Assembly: GCA_016703895.1 (NCBI GenBank)
Contig: JADJBE010000001.1
Coordinates: forward strand, 497,501-561,500
Length of the DNA: 64,000 nucleotides
Reading direction: 5' to 3'
Source of the DNA: Pseudomonadota bacterium
GTDB lineage: Bacteria; Pseudomonadota; Gammaproteobacteria; Steroidobacterales; Steroidobacteraceae
Position 1 is the first letter of the stretch. Each line of letters opens with the position of its first letter. The notes below the pieces were generated by a model. It was not told the origin of the DNA, searched no databases, and worked only from the letters and a program-made list of their open reading frames with translations. This document shows, in pieces, positions 1 through 10,700 of the stretch. Position numbers and translations under genes: made by a program.

Positions 1-2
1 AC

Positions 3-725
3 GTAGACACCAAATGGCGCCAGTCGTTTGCTGGTGCGGATACGCATGCGGCACCTATCTTCTGGGGCACGCTGGGCATCGCTTACCGGGCCGATCTCGT
101 CAAGACGCCCATTACTTCTTGGGCGCAACTGCTCCAGCCGAGCAAGGAGTTGTGCGGGCGAATCAATATGGGTGGCGACGCGCGCGATGTGGTCGGCTCG
201 GTACTCAAGGCGGTCGGCGCGTCATTGCGCGCCCCGACGCTGCAGGACTATCGCAAGGTCGAGTCATTGTTGCGCAGCCAGAAGCCCTGCGTCGCCGACT
301 ACGAATTCGTGGGCGTCAGCGAGGACGACCCGTTGGTGATCGGCAGCGTCGTCGCCGCCATGACCTACAACGGTGACGCGCAAAGAATGCGAGAGATGGC
401 GCCGGGCATCCGCTTTGTGATGCCAAAAGAAGGCGGCATCATCTGGACCGACTTTCTGGCCATCAGCAGCAAGTCTCGCGCGCCACAGTACGCAGCCGAC
501 CTGCTCAGCTATCTGCTGGCCGAGGAACAACTGCTCAAGATGGCGACCTACGCCCAGTATGCATCCGCGAGTGAGCGCGTCACGCGCCGGCTACCAGCAG
601 AGCTGCGTGGCAACCACGACATTGTTCCGACCGCGGCGCAGCTCTTGAACTTCGAAATGGACACCGACACCGACATTCAGAGCGCGCGTCAGCGCAACCG
701 GATTTTCGTGGCGATCAGCCGCTGA
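3..725 (+). CDS. Polyamine-type ABC transporter periplasmic binding protein, C-terminal part
   Basis: The frame is open from the first bases of the window, so the gene is cut at its 5' end and only about 240 residues are visible. The segment FWGTLGIAYR followed by SWAQLL, and later the block around DPLVIGSV and YNGDAQRM, match the second lobe of PotD/PotF-like spermidine/putrescine binding proteins (family knowledge). Such proteins deliver ligand to an inner-membrane permease or, when orphan, to a sensor. No permease or ATPase follows. Twelve bases downstream starts a hybrid histidine kinase, so this protein may feed a periplasmic signal to that sensor (inference). The exact ligand cannot be told from the fragment. 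Confidence 0.75.
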   Translation, partial: VDTKWRQSFAGADTHAAPIFWGTLGIAYRADLVKTPITSWAQLLQPSKELCGRINMGGDARDVVGSVLKAVGASLRAPTLQDYRKVESLLRSQKPCVADYEFVGVSEDDPLVIGSVVAAMTYNGDAQRMREMAPGIRFVMPKEGGIIWTDFLAISSKSRAPQYAADLLSYLLAEEQLLKMATYAQYASASERVTRRLPAELRGNHDIVPTAAQLLNFEMDTDTDIQSARQRNRIFVAISR

Positions 726-737
726 GCTCCGCAACCC

Positions 738-3700
738 ATGCGACTACAGTCCAAACTCAGTCTGCTGATCATTCCGGCGTGCGTGTTGCCGCTGTTAGCC
801 TTGGGCATCGCAGCGTACTCGCAGCTCCAACAGGTCGCTGTCACGAACCGACTGGCGGACGTACGGACCGTGCTTGGCCCACTAAGTGAACGCCTATCGA
901 GCGAACTTCGCACCACCGAAACCAACGCGCGACTGTTTGCTACATCACCGTTCGTCTCGCGCTACCTACTCGCTCAGGACGCTGACATCAAGTATTCGAT
1001 GATGGAACCAAGCTTGCTTGAATTCTTCGACACCTATCGCCGCGGCTTTACCAACTACGAGTCGATCGAGCTGCGCAATCTCGATGGCACCGTCGATACA
1101 CGCACTTCGGACACAATGGCCGAGCTACCGACGGACCGGGTGGCGGCCGAACTAGCGCGGTCGTTTGCCGACTCATCTGCGGCGACACGCTCCCGAATCG
1201 TTCGCACCGAAGCGCAGTCGCCACGCTTGATCGTCGGTGTGCCGGTCGATCTCAAGGACGCGCGAGTCAGTCTAGCGGCCGGCGCCAAACGCCAAGGCGT
1301 ACTACTGATTGTCGTCGACCTGAGCTTTGTTGCGCCGATTCTAAATAAAATCTCAATCGGTCCGGGAGGCGGCGTCACCGTGGTGGACCGAAACGGCGAC
1401 CCATGGTTTGCAGACCGCGGCATTCTCTCGCAACGACTCGACGATCAATTACGCGAGCGTCTCACGCACGGCGGCGGCATGGGGATTGAAGCTGAACTGG
1501 CCGACGGCCGTCGTTACCTTAATTCGCTGCCATTGTTGGACGATTCGCTACTGGTTGCCAGCGTGCCGCATGCACAAGTCGCCACGATACGCCGCGAGAT
1601 CGAGACAACCGTGTTTGCCGTGACGCTGACTGGCGCGATCGCGATTTACTGGTTGCTGTACTGGCTATTGCGCCGCTTCGTATTACTCCCCGTTCAGGCC
1701 TTGCAGAAGTCCGCGCAGTTGATTGGTGCCGGCCAGTACACCGTGCGCGTACCTATCGATAGTCGGGACGAACTGGGTGATCTGGCCGGCACGCTCAACC
1801 ATCTGGGTACGGATCTCGGCGGGATGCTGAGTGACCTGCGCACTGCGAAAGACCGTGCTGAGTCTGCCAGCGTCGCCAAGAGCGAGTTCCTTGCCCGCAT
1901 GAGTCATGAGATTCGCACGCCGCTGAACGGCGTCCTGGGTATGGCCGAGCTGCTCATCGGCTCACGCGGTCTCGATGATCGGCAAACACGCTACGCCGAT
2001 GGCATTCGGCATTCGGCCGAGTCGCTGATGTCCGTCATCAATGACATTCTGGACTTCTCCAAGATCGAAGCTGGGCAGCTCGAACTCGACCGTGCGCCCT
2101 TCAATTTACGCGAGATAGTTGAGGATGCGATCGAACTACTGTCCCAAAGAAGCGCCGCCAAAGGGCTGGAACTCGTTTGCGACATACCGCTGCAGATCTA
2201 TGCTCACCGCACAGGCGATGGCAATCGTCTGCGACAGGTCCTGATCAACTTGCTGGGCAATGCGGTCAAGTTCACCGAGCACGGCGAAGTCGTTGCGAGC
2301 GTCAGCGAAGTCAAGGAGGACGGCCATTCCAAACTACGCTTCGAAGTTCGAGACACGGGTGTCGGCATTCGCGCCGAAAATCAGACCCGAATCTTTGAGT
2401 CGTTCTCGCAGGAAGACGGTTCGATCACGCGCCGCTATGGTGGCACTGGCCTGGGTCTGGCGATCAGCCGCCGGCTGATCGGACTGATGGGCGGTGACAT
2501 CAGCGTCAAAAGCACGGTCGGCGTGGGCTCGCGCTTCTTTTTCACGATTGACTTGCCGCGAGCGCTTGATAGCGTCACTGACTTACAGCCGGCTGGCCTC
2601 GCCGGAAGTCGTGTCTTGATCGTCGACGACAACGCGACTAACCGCGAGATCGTTCGGCGCCAGTTGCAGGGCTGGGGCGTCGACGCGACCGAGGCAGCAA
2701 GCGGCAGCGATGCGCTCGAGGCCATTCGCAGAGCAAACGACGATCCGTTTGATGTCGTGCTGCTGGATCTGCATATGCCGGTACTTGACGGCCTAGCCAC
2801 CGCGCGCGGCATCCGGGCACTGCCGGCAGGCGTGGACGTCGCCATCGTGATCTTGAGCTCGATGACCGGCGACGCAACTCGCGATGACTGGGACAAAGTG
2901 AGCATCTCCGCAAGCTTGACTAAACCTGTTCGACAACGGGACCTGTACGAGTGCCTGGATGTCCTGTTGCGCGGTACCGGTGCGCTGCGTGCACTGAAGA
3001 ACGATTCGGCCGACGAAAGCCCGGTGATCAACGCCGCGCAGCCGCATCGAGTACTGCTGGTCGAGGACAATGCGGTCAACCTCGCGGTAGCCCAAAGCAT
3101 GCTGGACAAGATCAACTGCCACGTGATGTCGGCGGGTAACGGACGAGAGGCGCTCGAACTGATAGCGGCTAACGAATTCGACTTGGTCCTGATGGACTGC
3201 CAGATGCCCGAGATGGATGGCTTGACGGCTACTCGTCTAGTGCGGGAACGCGAGGCTGCAACGACCGGCTTGCACCTGCCGATTGTCGCACTCACTGCGA
3301 ATGCGCTGCAAGGTGATCGTGAGAAATGTCTGGACGCTGGGATGGATGACTATCTGACCAAGCCCTTTTCCACCGCGCAGTTGCGTGTAGCAGTTGAGAA
3401 ATGGTCGCGCTTGGCGCAATTGGAGGACGTACCTATGTCTTTGATTCGCAATACTAACAATAAGACGGGTGATGTAACGCCGGTCGACGTGCTCGATCGC
3501 GCCGCTCTCGATCAAATCCGGCAGCTACAGGGTGCAGATCAGCCGGACCTGCTACGTCAGGTTATCGAGATCTACCTCGACTCGTCAGCCCAGCTCGTAC
3601 GGCAAATCGATACCGCACTAGCCGCCGCCGACGCCGACGCCGCCGGTCGCGCTGCGCATGCCCTGAAGTCCAGCAGCGGCAATGTGGGCGCAGCGGCAGT

Positions 3701-3836
3701 CACGCAACTGGCGGCGGAAATCGAGGCGGCCGCGCGTGCCAACGCTTTAGACCGGATTGCCGAACTGCACGCCGAGTTACACGCCGCTTTTGGCAAGGTG
3801 CAGCAGGCCTTGGCGGCAGAACTTCAGGCAGCATGA
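738..3836 (+). CDS. Hybrid sensor histidine kinase with HAMP, two receiver domains and HPt
   Basis: Membrane kinase of 1032 residues carrying a complete phosphorelay. A first membrane helix lies at about residues 6-28, followed by a periplasmic cache-like region to about 285. A second helix lies near 290-312, with HAMP to about 365. The HisKA domain has the motif SHEIRTPLNG with phospho-His 390. The ATPase domain has NLLGNAVKFT, DTGVGI and GGTGLGLAIS. Two receiver domains follow, with phospho-Asp 677 and 820, and a C-terminal HPt with AHALKSSSG and His 974. The second receiver plus HPt gives the His-Asp-His route of ArcB/BarA-type kinases. The gene follows a binding-protein gene by 12 bp and overlaps the next response-regulator gene by 4 bp, so that regulator is the likely output. 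The signal is unknown. Confidence 0.93.
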   Translation: MRLQSKLSLLIIPACVLPLLALGIAAYSQLQQVAVTNRLADVRTVLGPLSERLSSELRTTETNARLFATSPFVSRYLLAQDADIKYSMMEPSLLEFFDTYRRGFTNYESIELRNLDGTVDTRTSDTMAELPTDRVAAELARSFADSSAATRSRIVRTEAQSPRLIVGVPVDLKDARVSLAAGAKRQGVLLIVVDLSFVAPILNKISIGPGGGVTVVDRNGDPWFADRGILSQRLDDQLRERLTHGGGMGIEAELADGRRYLNSLPLLDDSLLVASVPHAQVATIRREIETTVFAVTLTGAIAIYWLLYWLLRRFVLLPVQALQKSAQLIGAGQYTVRVPIDSRDELGDLAGTLNHLGTDLGGMLSDLRTAKDRAESASVAKSEFLARMSHEIRTPLNGVLGMAELLIGSRGLDDRQTRYADGIRHSAESLMSVINDILDFSKIEAGQLELDRAPFNLREIVEDAIELLSQRSAAKGLELVCDIPLQIYAHRTGDGNRLRQVLINLLGNAVKFTEHGEVVASVSEVKEDGHSKLRFEVRDTGVGIRAENQTRIFESFSQEDGSITRRYGGTGLGLAISRRLIGLMGGDISVKSTVGVGSRFFFTIDLPRALDSVTDLQPAGLAGSRVLIVDDNATNREIVRRQLQGWGVDATEAASGSDALEAIRRANDDPFDVVLLDLHMPVLDGLATARGIRALPAGVDVAIVILSSMTGDATRDDWDKVSISASLTKPVRQRDLYECLDVLLRGTGALRALKNDSADESPVINAAQPHRVLLVEDNAVNLAVAQSMLDKINCHVMSAGNGREALELIAANEFDLVLMDCQMPEMDGLTATRLVREREAATTGLHLPIVALTANALQGDREKCLDAGMDDYLTKPFSTAQLRVAVEKWSRLAQLEDVPMSLIRNTNNKTGDVTPVDVLDRAALDQIRQLQGADQPDLLRQVIEIYLDSSAQLVRQIDTALAAADADAAGRAAHALKSSSGNVGAAAVTQLAAEIEAAARANALDRIAELHAELHAAFGKVQQALAAELQAA

Positions 3837-5830
3837 CGCCGAGCGATAACAAGGATAGGCCGCTTGCTCTATTGGCGGACGACGACCCAGTACAGTGCAC
3901 GCTGATGACGCGCGCGCTGCTGGCGGCAGACTATCGCGTGCTGGCCGTCGACAACGGCCGCTCGGCGGTAGCTGGCGTGCTGTCCCAGGCACCGGCGATC
4001 GTCTTTCTTGACGTGCAGATGCCAGAGCTCAATGGTATCGAGGCTTGTCGTGCGATTCGCAATCGCTTGGGCGACCGTGCGCCACCCATTGTCGTTGTAA
4101 CGAGTCTGGACCGCGACGAAGATATCGCGGACGGTTTCGCCGCTGGCGCCATTGACTACTTAATCAAGCCGGTCAATTGGACCGTTTTCAGGCATCGGGT
4201 AAATGGCTGGCTAACGACACATCGTTTGGACCAGGAGGCAGTCAGCACTGCGCCGCGCACGCTGATGGTGAGACGTGATGGCTTGATTCTGAGCGACTCC
4301 GCCAATCGTGCGGCGACAACCCTGGAACTGACGCTCGACGCGTTGCTCGAGCCTGGTCTGGCGGAACAGTTGCAACTGTGCGTGCGCAAGGTTTTGAAGT
4401 CGCGGGTGCCGGCAAGCTGCAGCTTCGGACACTGGAGTGCGACGGTGCAGGCTGCAGGCCTGGACCGTGTACAGATACAAGTCCGCTCGGAGCAGCAACA
4501 TGCTGCAGCCTCAAACGATCTGGTGAGACTGGCGTACCTGGAACCGCGTACTGAGCTTCCCAATCGTCATCTGTTCACGAAGACAGCGACAGAGGCTCTG
4601 ATCGAAGCGCAACTGCGAGGCCGGCGGCTGACGTTGTTGTGTATTGCCCCCGAATACCTCAAGACCGCAGGCAGTCCACGAACCGACGTAGCCGTGCGCG
4701 ACTCGCTGGCACGACTGGTCGAAGGCTTGCGACCCTTTGATGGACTCGTTCAGCACGCAACAACCGAGCAACGTGCCAGTCCCCTCGCCTGTATTGATGG
4801 AGCGTACCTGGTCGTACTCGTGCAAGATCCAGCGAGCGCAGCGGCGAAGACGAGCCTGGTCGCCAACATCGTGGCGGCTCTAGAGGCTGGAGTTCCAACT
4901 GTCGCGCACCACGACAAAGATCAGACAATCGGTCAGGCTTGCTTTCCGCGTGACGGCAATACGATCGAATCGCTACTACAGTCGGCTATCTTGGCAACAC
5001 TCGAGGTCACAACCGTAGCCAAGACAGACGCTAAGTTGGCAGACGATCTGCGTGACGACCTGGGCGCGGAGCTGTCCGATGCGCTTGATCGAGACCAGAT
5101 CTGTCTGTACTACCAGCCACGCGTTTGCATCCGCACGCAGCAGGTGCTGGGTGCCGAGGCGTTGTTACGGTGGCAACACCCCCTGCGCGGGCCGCTGGTG
5201 GCACGGGAACTGCTGCGCATCGCCGAGCTGACCGGCTTGACGGCTCGCGTCACCGGTTGGGCATTGCGTGCCGCGGTGGCACAGGCGGCAGCCTGGTCGT
5301 CACTGCGGGAGACGCGCATCCCTGTTTCAGTAAACATAAGCGCAACTCAGTTAGCACGGCCAGATTTTGCCAATGAGCTGATCGCGCTACTGGCCGAGGC
5401 AGGTCTTGATCCAGCGTTGCTCGAGATCGAGGTTGGCGAAGTGTATCTCGACGTCAACGACGCAATCAGCGCGCAGCTACTTGAACTGCGCGCCGCCGGT
5501 GTCGGCTTGATCGTGGACGATTTCGGGCATGGTCGAATCGCGTTGTCCGCGTTGCGTCGGCTGCGTATCGATGGCTTCAAGGTCAATCATGCGACGCTGC
5601 GAGAACTGCAAGTCGAGGGTGACTCCGGCATCTATGATCTAGCCGCGTCGATTGCGCGCGTGCGGCACGCCGTGCTGATTGGTAAGGGGATCGAAAACGC
5701 CGCCGAGCTGGCACTGGCCGCCTCCAAGGGCTGTGATCAGGCGCAGGGATTTCACATCTGTCAGCCACTGCCGGCGAGCGATTTCGCGCGCTTTGCCAGA
5801 GCAGCGATCCCAACAGCCGCAGCGGGCTGA
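3833..5830 (+). CDS. Response regulator: REC, degenerate GGDEF, degenerate EAL
   Basis: A 665-residue cytoplasmic protein whose ATG overlaps the stop of the upstream hybrid kinase, so the two are translationally coupled. The REC domain (about 10-125) keeps FLDVQMPELNG with phospho-Asp 60. A GGDEF-type fold starts near residue 230 (ELPNRH), but the active-site loop reads DGAYL instead of GGDEF, so it should not make c-di-GMP. The EAL domain (about 405-655) keeps EALLRW with Glu 442, the DDFG pair and QGF. The AEGVE loop, however, reads GKGIE, putting Lys 618 where the catalytic Glu of active phosphodiesterases sits, and KID reads KVN. I infer a c-di-GMP receptor or protein-interaction output rather than an enzyme. 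Confidence 0.88.
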   Translation: MTPSDNKDRPLALLADDDPVQCTLMTRALLAADYRVLAVDNGRSAVAGVLSQAPAIVFLDVQMPELNGIEACRAIRNRLGDRAPPIVVVTSLDRDEDIADGFAAGAIDYLIKPVNWTVFRHRVNGWLTTHRLDQEAVSTAPRTLMVRRDGLILSDSANRAATTLELTLDALLEPGLAEQLQLCVRKVLKSRVPASCSFGHWSATVQAAGLDRVQIQVRSEQQHAAASNDLVRLAYLEPRTELPNRHLFTKTATEALIEAQLRGRRLTLLCIAPEYLKTAGSPRTDVAVRDSLARLVEGLRPFDGLVQHATTEQRASPLACIDGAYLVVLVQDPASAAAKTSLVANIVAALEAGVPTVAHHDKDQTIGQACFPRDGNTIESLLQSAILATLEVTTVAKTDAKLADDLRDDLGAELSDALDRDQICLYYQPRVCIRTQQVLGAEALLRWQHPLRGPLVARELLRIAELTGLTARVTGWALRAAVAQAAAWSSLRETRIPVSVNISATQLARPDFANELIALLAEAGLDPALLEIEVGEVYLDVNDAISAQLLELRAAGVGLIVDDFGHGRIALSALRRLRIDGFKVNHATLRELQVEGDSGIYDLAASIARVRHAVLIGKGIENAAELALAASKGCDQAQGFHICQPLPASDFARFARAAIPTAAAG

Positions 5831-5957
5831 CCCGCATCGATTTGACCGACACGTTATTTGAAGCCCATCACACTTGCCGGGGCCGTCAGGTCAGGTAGTG
5901 CGACGCAGTCTGCAGTTCAGTGCGCTGAAATACCGTCATCGAATCCTGACACGAGCG

Positions 5958-7709
5958 ATGACCATGAATACACTGAGCCTGCGAACAAGTGCAATCCTGT
6001 GCGGCATACTGATTAGCCTCGGGCTTGCTAGCGCCACGCCCAACGCGTCCGAGATCGCCCCCTCCGTCGACAGTCTGCCGTCGCAATACATTGTGCAGAG
6101 CCGGAGCGGCGCAAACGTGGCCGCAATGGTGCTGGACGCTGGCGGCCGGGTGATCGCTCGGTTGGCCGTGATCGACGCCGTCGGTGCGGAGTTGTCGCCA
6201 CAACAGTTGGCGACTCTTCGCCGCCATGCCGGACTCTCGATCTTTCTCGACCAGCAGGTCGAAATCAGTGGCAAGAAAAGCAACACTCTGCTTGCTACCA
6301 ACTCGACCACTAGTGTCACGGCCGGAGATTTTACGCGCACCTCTGCCGCCAATGGCACGCTGGAAAAAGATGAATTGACGCGAATGCTGTTCGACCGGGC
6401 CGAGTACTACCATCCGCTGCTCGTCAACGCGCCGGACCTGCATCGCGCCGGTACGACCGGCAAGGGCGTGACGGTCGCGGTCGTCGACACGGGCCTGTGG
6501 TGGGAATCGGATACGGTGCTGAGCAAGACACCCAAGTTCCGCCTAGACACAACCAGCAAGCCGCTTGACGATGACCCTAATGGTCACGGCACACACGTCA
6601 GCAGCACCATTGCTAGCAGCTCGCTCGCAACCAACTGGATTGCCGAAGGTATCGCACCGATGGCCGACATCGGCGCCGTGCGGGCATTTGGCGCCGACGG
6701 CAGCGGCTCCTACATCGATGTGATCGAAGCCATTGACTACATCGTGAAGAACAAGGCCAAGCACAACATCCGCGTACTGAATCTCTCCTTCAGCGCAACA
6801 CCCCGCTCGTACTATTGGGAAGATCCGCTCAACCAGGCCGTGATGAAAGCCTGGCAGGCGGGCATTGTCGTAGTCGCGGCGGCCGGCAACTCGGGCCCAG
6901 ACCCGATGACGATCGGCGTGCCGGGAAATGTTCCGTACGTCATCACCGTCGGCGCGATGACTGATAACTACTCACCGATCGACAGCACAGACGACAAGCT
7001 CGCCACGTTCTCCTCCACCGGGCCGACCTACGAAGGCTTCGTCAAGCCTGAGGTAGTCGCGCCTGGCGGCCACATTGTGAGTTCCCTGCCATTTGACGGG
7101 TATATCGCGTCGCTGTATCCCGGTTCGATGGTCGGCGCCGATCGACAGTTCAAGATGTCGGGTACGTCACAGGCAACCGCGATCGTTAGCGGCATTGTGG
7201 CGCTTATGCTGCAGAAGGACCCTTCGCTGACACCGGACCAGGTCAAGTGCCGACTGATGGCCTCAGCACGTGCTGCCGTCAACGCCAAGGGCAAGGCGGC
7301 CTACAGCGTCTTTCAACAAGGTGCTGGGCTCGTCAATGCGCTGGCGGCCGTCAACAGCGGCGAAAGCACTTGCGCCAACCGTGGCCTCGATATCGCTCGT
7401 GATCTTGCCGGAACCGCGCACTACCAGGGACCTGCCAATATCGATGCTGACGGCACGTTCTATCTGGTCGACGAACAGGGTAAACGCGTCGCCGACAACG
7501 GCCTTACGTGGAGTGGCAAATACGGTAGCGCCGATGGCTACCTATTCAGCGATGGCAAGCTGTGGAGCCGTACCGATATCTGGTCGAGCGGTCGTCTCTG
7601 GAGTCGCAGCCAGGCCTGGAGCGACAGCACTCCCTGGACCCAAGGCAAGTTGTTCAGCCGTAGTCTGGCTGAAACGATGTCAGTCAATCGTTGGGTTGAA
7701 CACGAGTAG
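5958..7709 (+). CDS. Secreted subtilisin-like serine peptidase (S8) with Trp/Ser-rich C-terminal repeats
   Basis: A 583-residue precursor. The frame is open from 5874, but the ATG pair at 5958/5964 directly precedes a signal peptide (LSLRTSAILCGILISLGLASA), which decides the start. The S8 catalytic triad is complete: Asp 177 in VAVVDTG, His 210 in GHGTHV and Ser 404 in MSGTSQA. The oxyanion Asn is in VVAAAGNSG. A propeptide-like stretch precedes residue 130. After the peptidase domain, the last 90 residues carry short repeats built on LWSR, IWSSGRLWS, AWSDSTPW and similar, a tail seen in some bacterial subtilases of unknown purpose. It lies between signalling genes on the same strand. Whether it processes a sensor or is a general exoprotease is open. 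Confidence 0.9.
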   Translation: MTMNTLSLRTSAILCGILISLGLASATPNASEIAPSVDSLPSQYIVQSRSGANVAAMVLDAGGRVIARLAVIDAVGAELSPQQLATLRRHAGLSIFLDQQVEISGKKSNTLLATNSTTSVTAGDFTRTSAANGTLEKDELTRMLFDRAEYYHPLLVNAPDLHRAGTTGKGVTVAVVDTGLWWESDTVLSKTPKFRLDTTSKPLDDDPNGHGTHVSSTIASSSLATNWIAEGIAPMADIGAVRAFGADGSGSYIDVIEAIDYIVKNKAKHNIRVLNLSFSATPRSYYWEDPLNQAVMKAWQAGIVVVAAAGNSGPDPMTIGVPGNVPYVITVGAMTDNYSPIDSTDDKLATFSSTGPTYEGFVKPEVVAPGGHIVSSLPFDGYIASLYPGSMVGADRQFKMSGTSQATAIVSGIVALMLQKDPSLTPDQVKCRLMASARAAVNAKGKAAYSVFQQGAGLVNALAAVNSGESTCANRGLDIARDLAGTAHYQGPANIDADGTFYLVDEQGKRVADNGLTWSGKYGSADGYLFSDGKLWSRTDIWSSGRLWSRSQAWSDSTPWTQGKLFSRSLAETMSVNRWVEHE

Positions 7710-7720
7710 AGCGCAGCGTC

Positions 7721-10700
7721 ATGCTGAGAAATGTTCCGTCCGCGCTCATCGTGTCGCTGCTCACCCTGGGAGTGATGCCCGGAGTAGCGCACGCGGAGTC
7801 GACGCCGATGGTGTTCACGCACCTCGGCGTCGAGGACGGACTATCGCAGGCGTCGGTACTCGACGTGCTGCAGGACTCGGCCGGCTTCGTCTGGTTAGCA
7901 ACCGAGAGCGGGCTAAATCGTTATGACGGCTATGACGTTCGAGTCTACGCCCGCGATCGTCGCACGCCGGATGGGCTTGCCAACGATTTGATCTGGGCGA
8001 TCGAAGAAGACGCCAGCAGCAATCTATGGCTGGCGACCGAAGGCGGCGGTGTCGCCGTCTGGGACCGCGGCTCGGACTCGTTTCGAAAATTCCGTCACGA
8101 GCCGGGCAATCCTGCATCGCTCTCGAGCGACTCGATCCGCAATCTGCTGATTGATGGCAACGGTATTGTTTGGGTTGCGACGAGTCACGACGGACTCAAC
8201 CGCCTCGATCCGAACACGGGCGTGGTCACTCGGTATAGACATGACCCGCTCAAGTCCGAATCACTAGCCGACGACACGCTGTATGCGCTGCTGCAAGACC
8301 GGTCCGGTGCGTTGTGGATCGGCACCGGCGCAGGCTTCGATCGCTATGATCCGCTGCGGCAAACGTTTGAGCACTTTGATCTGCCGGGCGCCGCCGGCGA
8401 AGCGCGCGCCGCGCTGTCTTTGTTGCAGGACAGTCGCGGCGACATCTGGATTGGATCATTTGGCGCCGGCCTCTATCGACTAGATTTGGTCACGCGTCGC
8501 ATGACACGGTTTCAGCACGACGACCGTAACCCTAGCTCCCTGAGTAGTGATGACGTCCGCGCCGTGTACGAAGATGAGCAAAAGCGTTTATGGATCGGGA
8601 CTGCTGCTGGCCTCAATCTATTTGACCGCGCTGGCGTTCGATTCGAGCGCTATCAGCACGACCGTGGCAATCGACACAGTCTCGCTGACGATGCAGTCAT
8701 GTCCATCAATCAGGACAGCAACGGTCTACTATGGGTCGGAACCCGTAGTGGCGGCGCTAGTCGCTGGAATCCGCGCAGTTGGTCGTTAGGTGCCAAGCGG
8801 CCCGAGTGGAATGCGAATGGCGCACCCATAACATCGTTCGCCGATGAGGCAAACGGCAGCTTGTGGATCGGCACAATGGGTGCGGGGCTGTGGCGCGTGC
8901 CAACCGACGGCGGCGTCGCCACACCGGTCGGTCGCATTACGCGCAATCGAGCCGCTATCCCCGGTGGCGAACAGGTGATGGCGTTACGACATGATAGCGC
9001 TAACACTTTGTGGGTCGGCACACTCACGGGTGGCGTGACGCGGCTGGCGCCGAATGGCACATTGCTAACCTTCCGGGCCGGCGCCGATCCAGCGCGTCAT
9101 CTCGGCGCTGATGGCATCATGAGTCTTTACGAAGACCACTCTGGTCGCATGTGGATCGGCACCTTCGAGGGCGGCGTGAGCATTTATGATCCGCAAACAG
9201 CCACTCTCACTCGACTCGAAGACCCGTCCGGAGCCAACCCCTGGCTTAGCAGCGTTCGTGCCGCCGCGATAGTCGAAGACTTGAACGGCTACGTCTGGAT
9301 CGGTACCGACGGCCAGGGTCTGCTATTGGTCGATCCGACGAGTGGTCTGCTGCGACGGTATCTGGAAGACGCACAGTCAGCAGACAGCCTCAGTTCCAAT
9401 GCCATCTACGATCTGCTCGTGGATGCGAATGGCAGCCTTTGGATCGGCACCGGCGGTGGTGGTCTGGATCGGTTGGTAGGCTCATCGCTGAAACCAGCAG
9501 CCGTGCAGTTTCGCAATCTGGGGACACGCGATGGTCTGCCCAATGCCGTGGTCTACGGCATTGAACAGGACCGCAGCGGTAACCTCTGGGTCAGCAGCAA
9601 CAGCGGTCTCAGCCGGCTGAATCCAGCGAACAATGAAATCAAGACTTTCCATACGCCGCATGGTGCACAAGGCGAGGAATACAATTTCGGCGCACATCAC
9701 CAGTCGCGCGATGGTCGGCTATTGTTTGGGGGCACGGATGGTTACAACGATTTCGACCCACGCCTGCTGCAACTCAACGAGCGTCAACCTGGCCTGATAC
9801 TCACGAATCTTGCGATCCTCAATCAGGACCGGCTGACTGGAAAATCAGCGCATCTGCCCCCAATGGTCGAGCTCGGATATCGCGAGAATCTGTTGTCGAT
9901 CGGCTTCGCTGCTACCGACTTTACCGACCCGCTAAAGAACTCCTATATGTATCAGCTGGTGGGGTTTGACGATCGCTGGGTATCACTCGGTCGGCGGCGA
10001 CAGATCGATTTCACTAACTTGTCACCCGGTAGTTACACACTGAATGTGCGTGCCGCGTCGTCCGATTCGGTCTGGAGCGACCAGGGCTTGAGTCTGCCGA
10101 TCGTAGTACGGCCCGCACCATGGGCGAGCACGGGCGCCTACGTCGCATACTGCCTCGCTGCGATGCTGCTAGTCGCAGGATTCTTTCTGCGACATGCACG
10201 ACGCCAGCGACTGCAGCAGGAGTATGCACGGCGTCTGGAACGAGAGGTAGCTGATCAAACTCGTGAGCTCGGCGTCCGCAATGAGGAGCTTGCTGAGGCC
10301 AGTGCTGCGAAGAGCAGCTTTCTTGCGCGCATGAGTCACGAGATCCGCACACCGATGAACGGCATCATCGGTATGTCGGAACTGCTGAACATGTCCGATC
10401 TGAGCCAGCAGCAGCGACACTACACACAGACCATTGCACGGTCGGGCCAGAGCCTGTTGCAGATCATCAACGATATTCTCGATCTTTCCAAGATCGAAGC
10501 CGGGCGCCTCGAGCTGGAGCAGATCCAATTCGACCTGGAAGATATCGCCGATGACTGCATGGGTCTGTTAGCACCACTCGCCAGCAAAAGAACCTGGAGC
10601 TGGTCACGGCAATCTCACCCCAGCTGCCGCCGACGCTACTGGGTGATCCGCTACGACTGCGTCAGATCTGCATGAACCTACTGGGCAACGCCCTGAAGTT

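Noticed and set aside
2435..3295. Long antisense frame of 286 codons within the hybrid kinase gene
   Set aside because: Shadow frame caused by high GC; composition is Ser/Arg-rich and the sense strand encodes clear receiver domains.
10580..10600. Programmed -1 ribosomal frameshift in the hybrid kinase
   Set aside because: The local bases (AGC AAA AGA in frame) do not form an X XXY YYZ slippery heptamer, and no clear downstream structure was seen.
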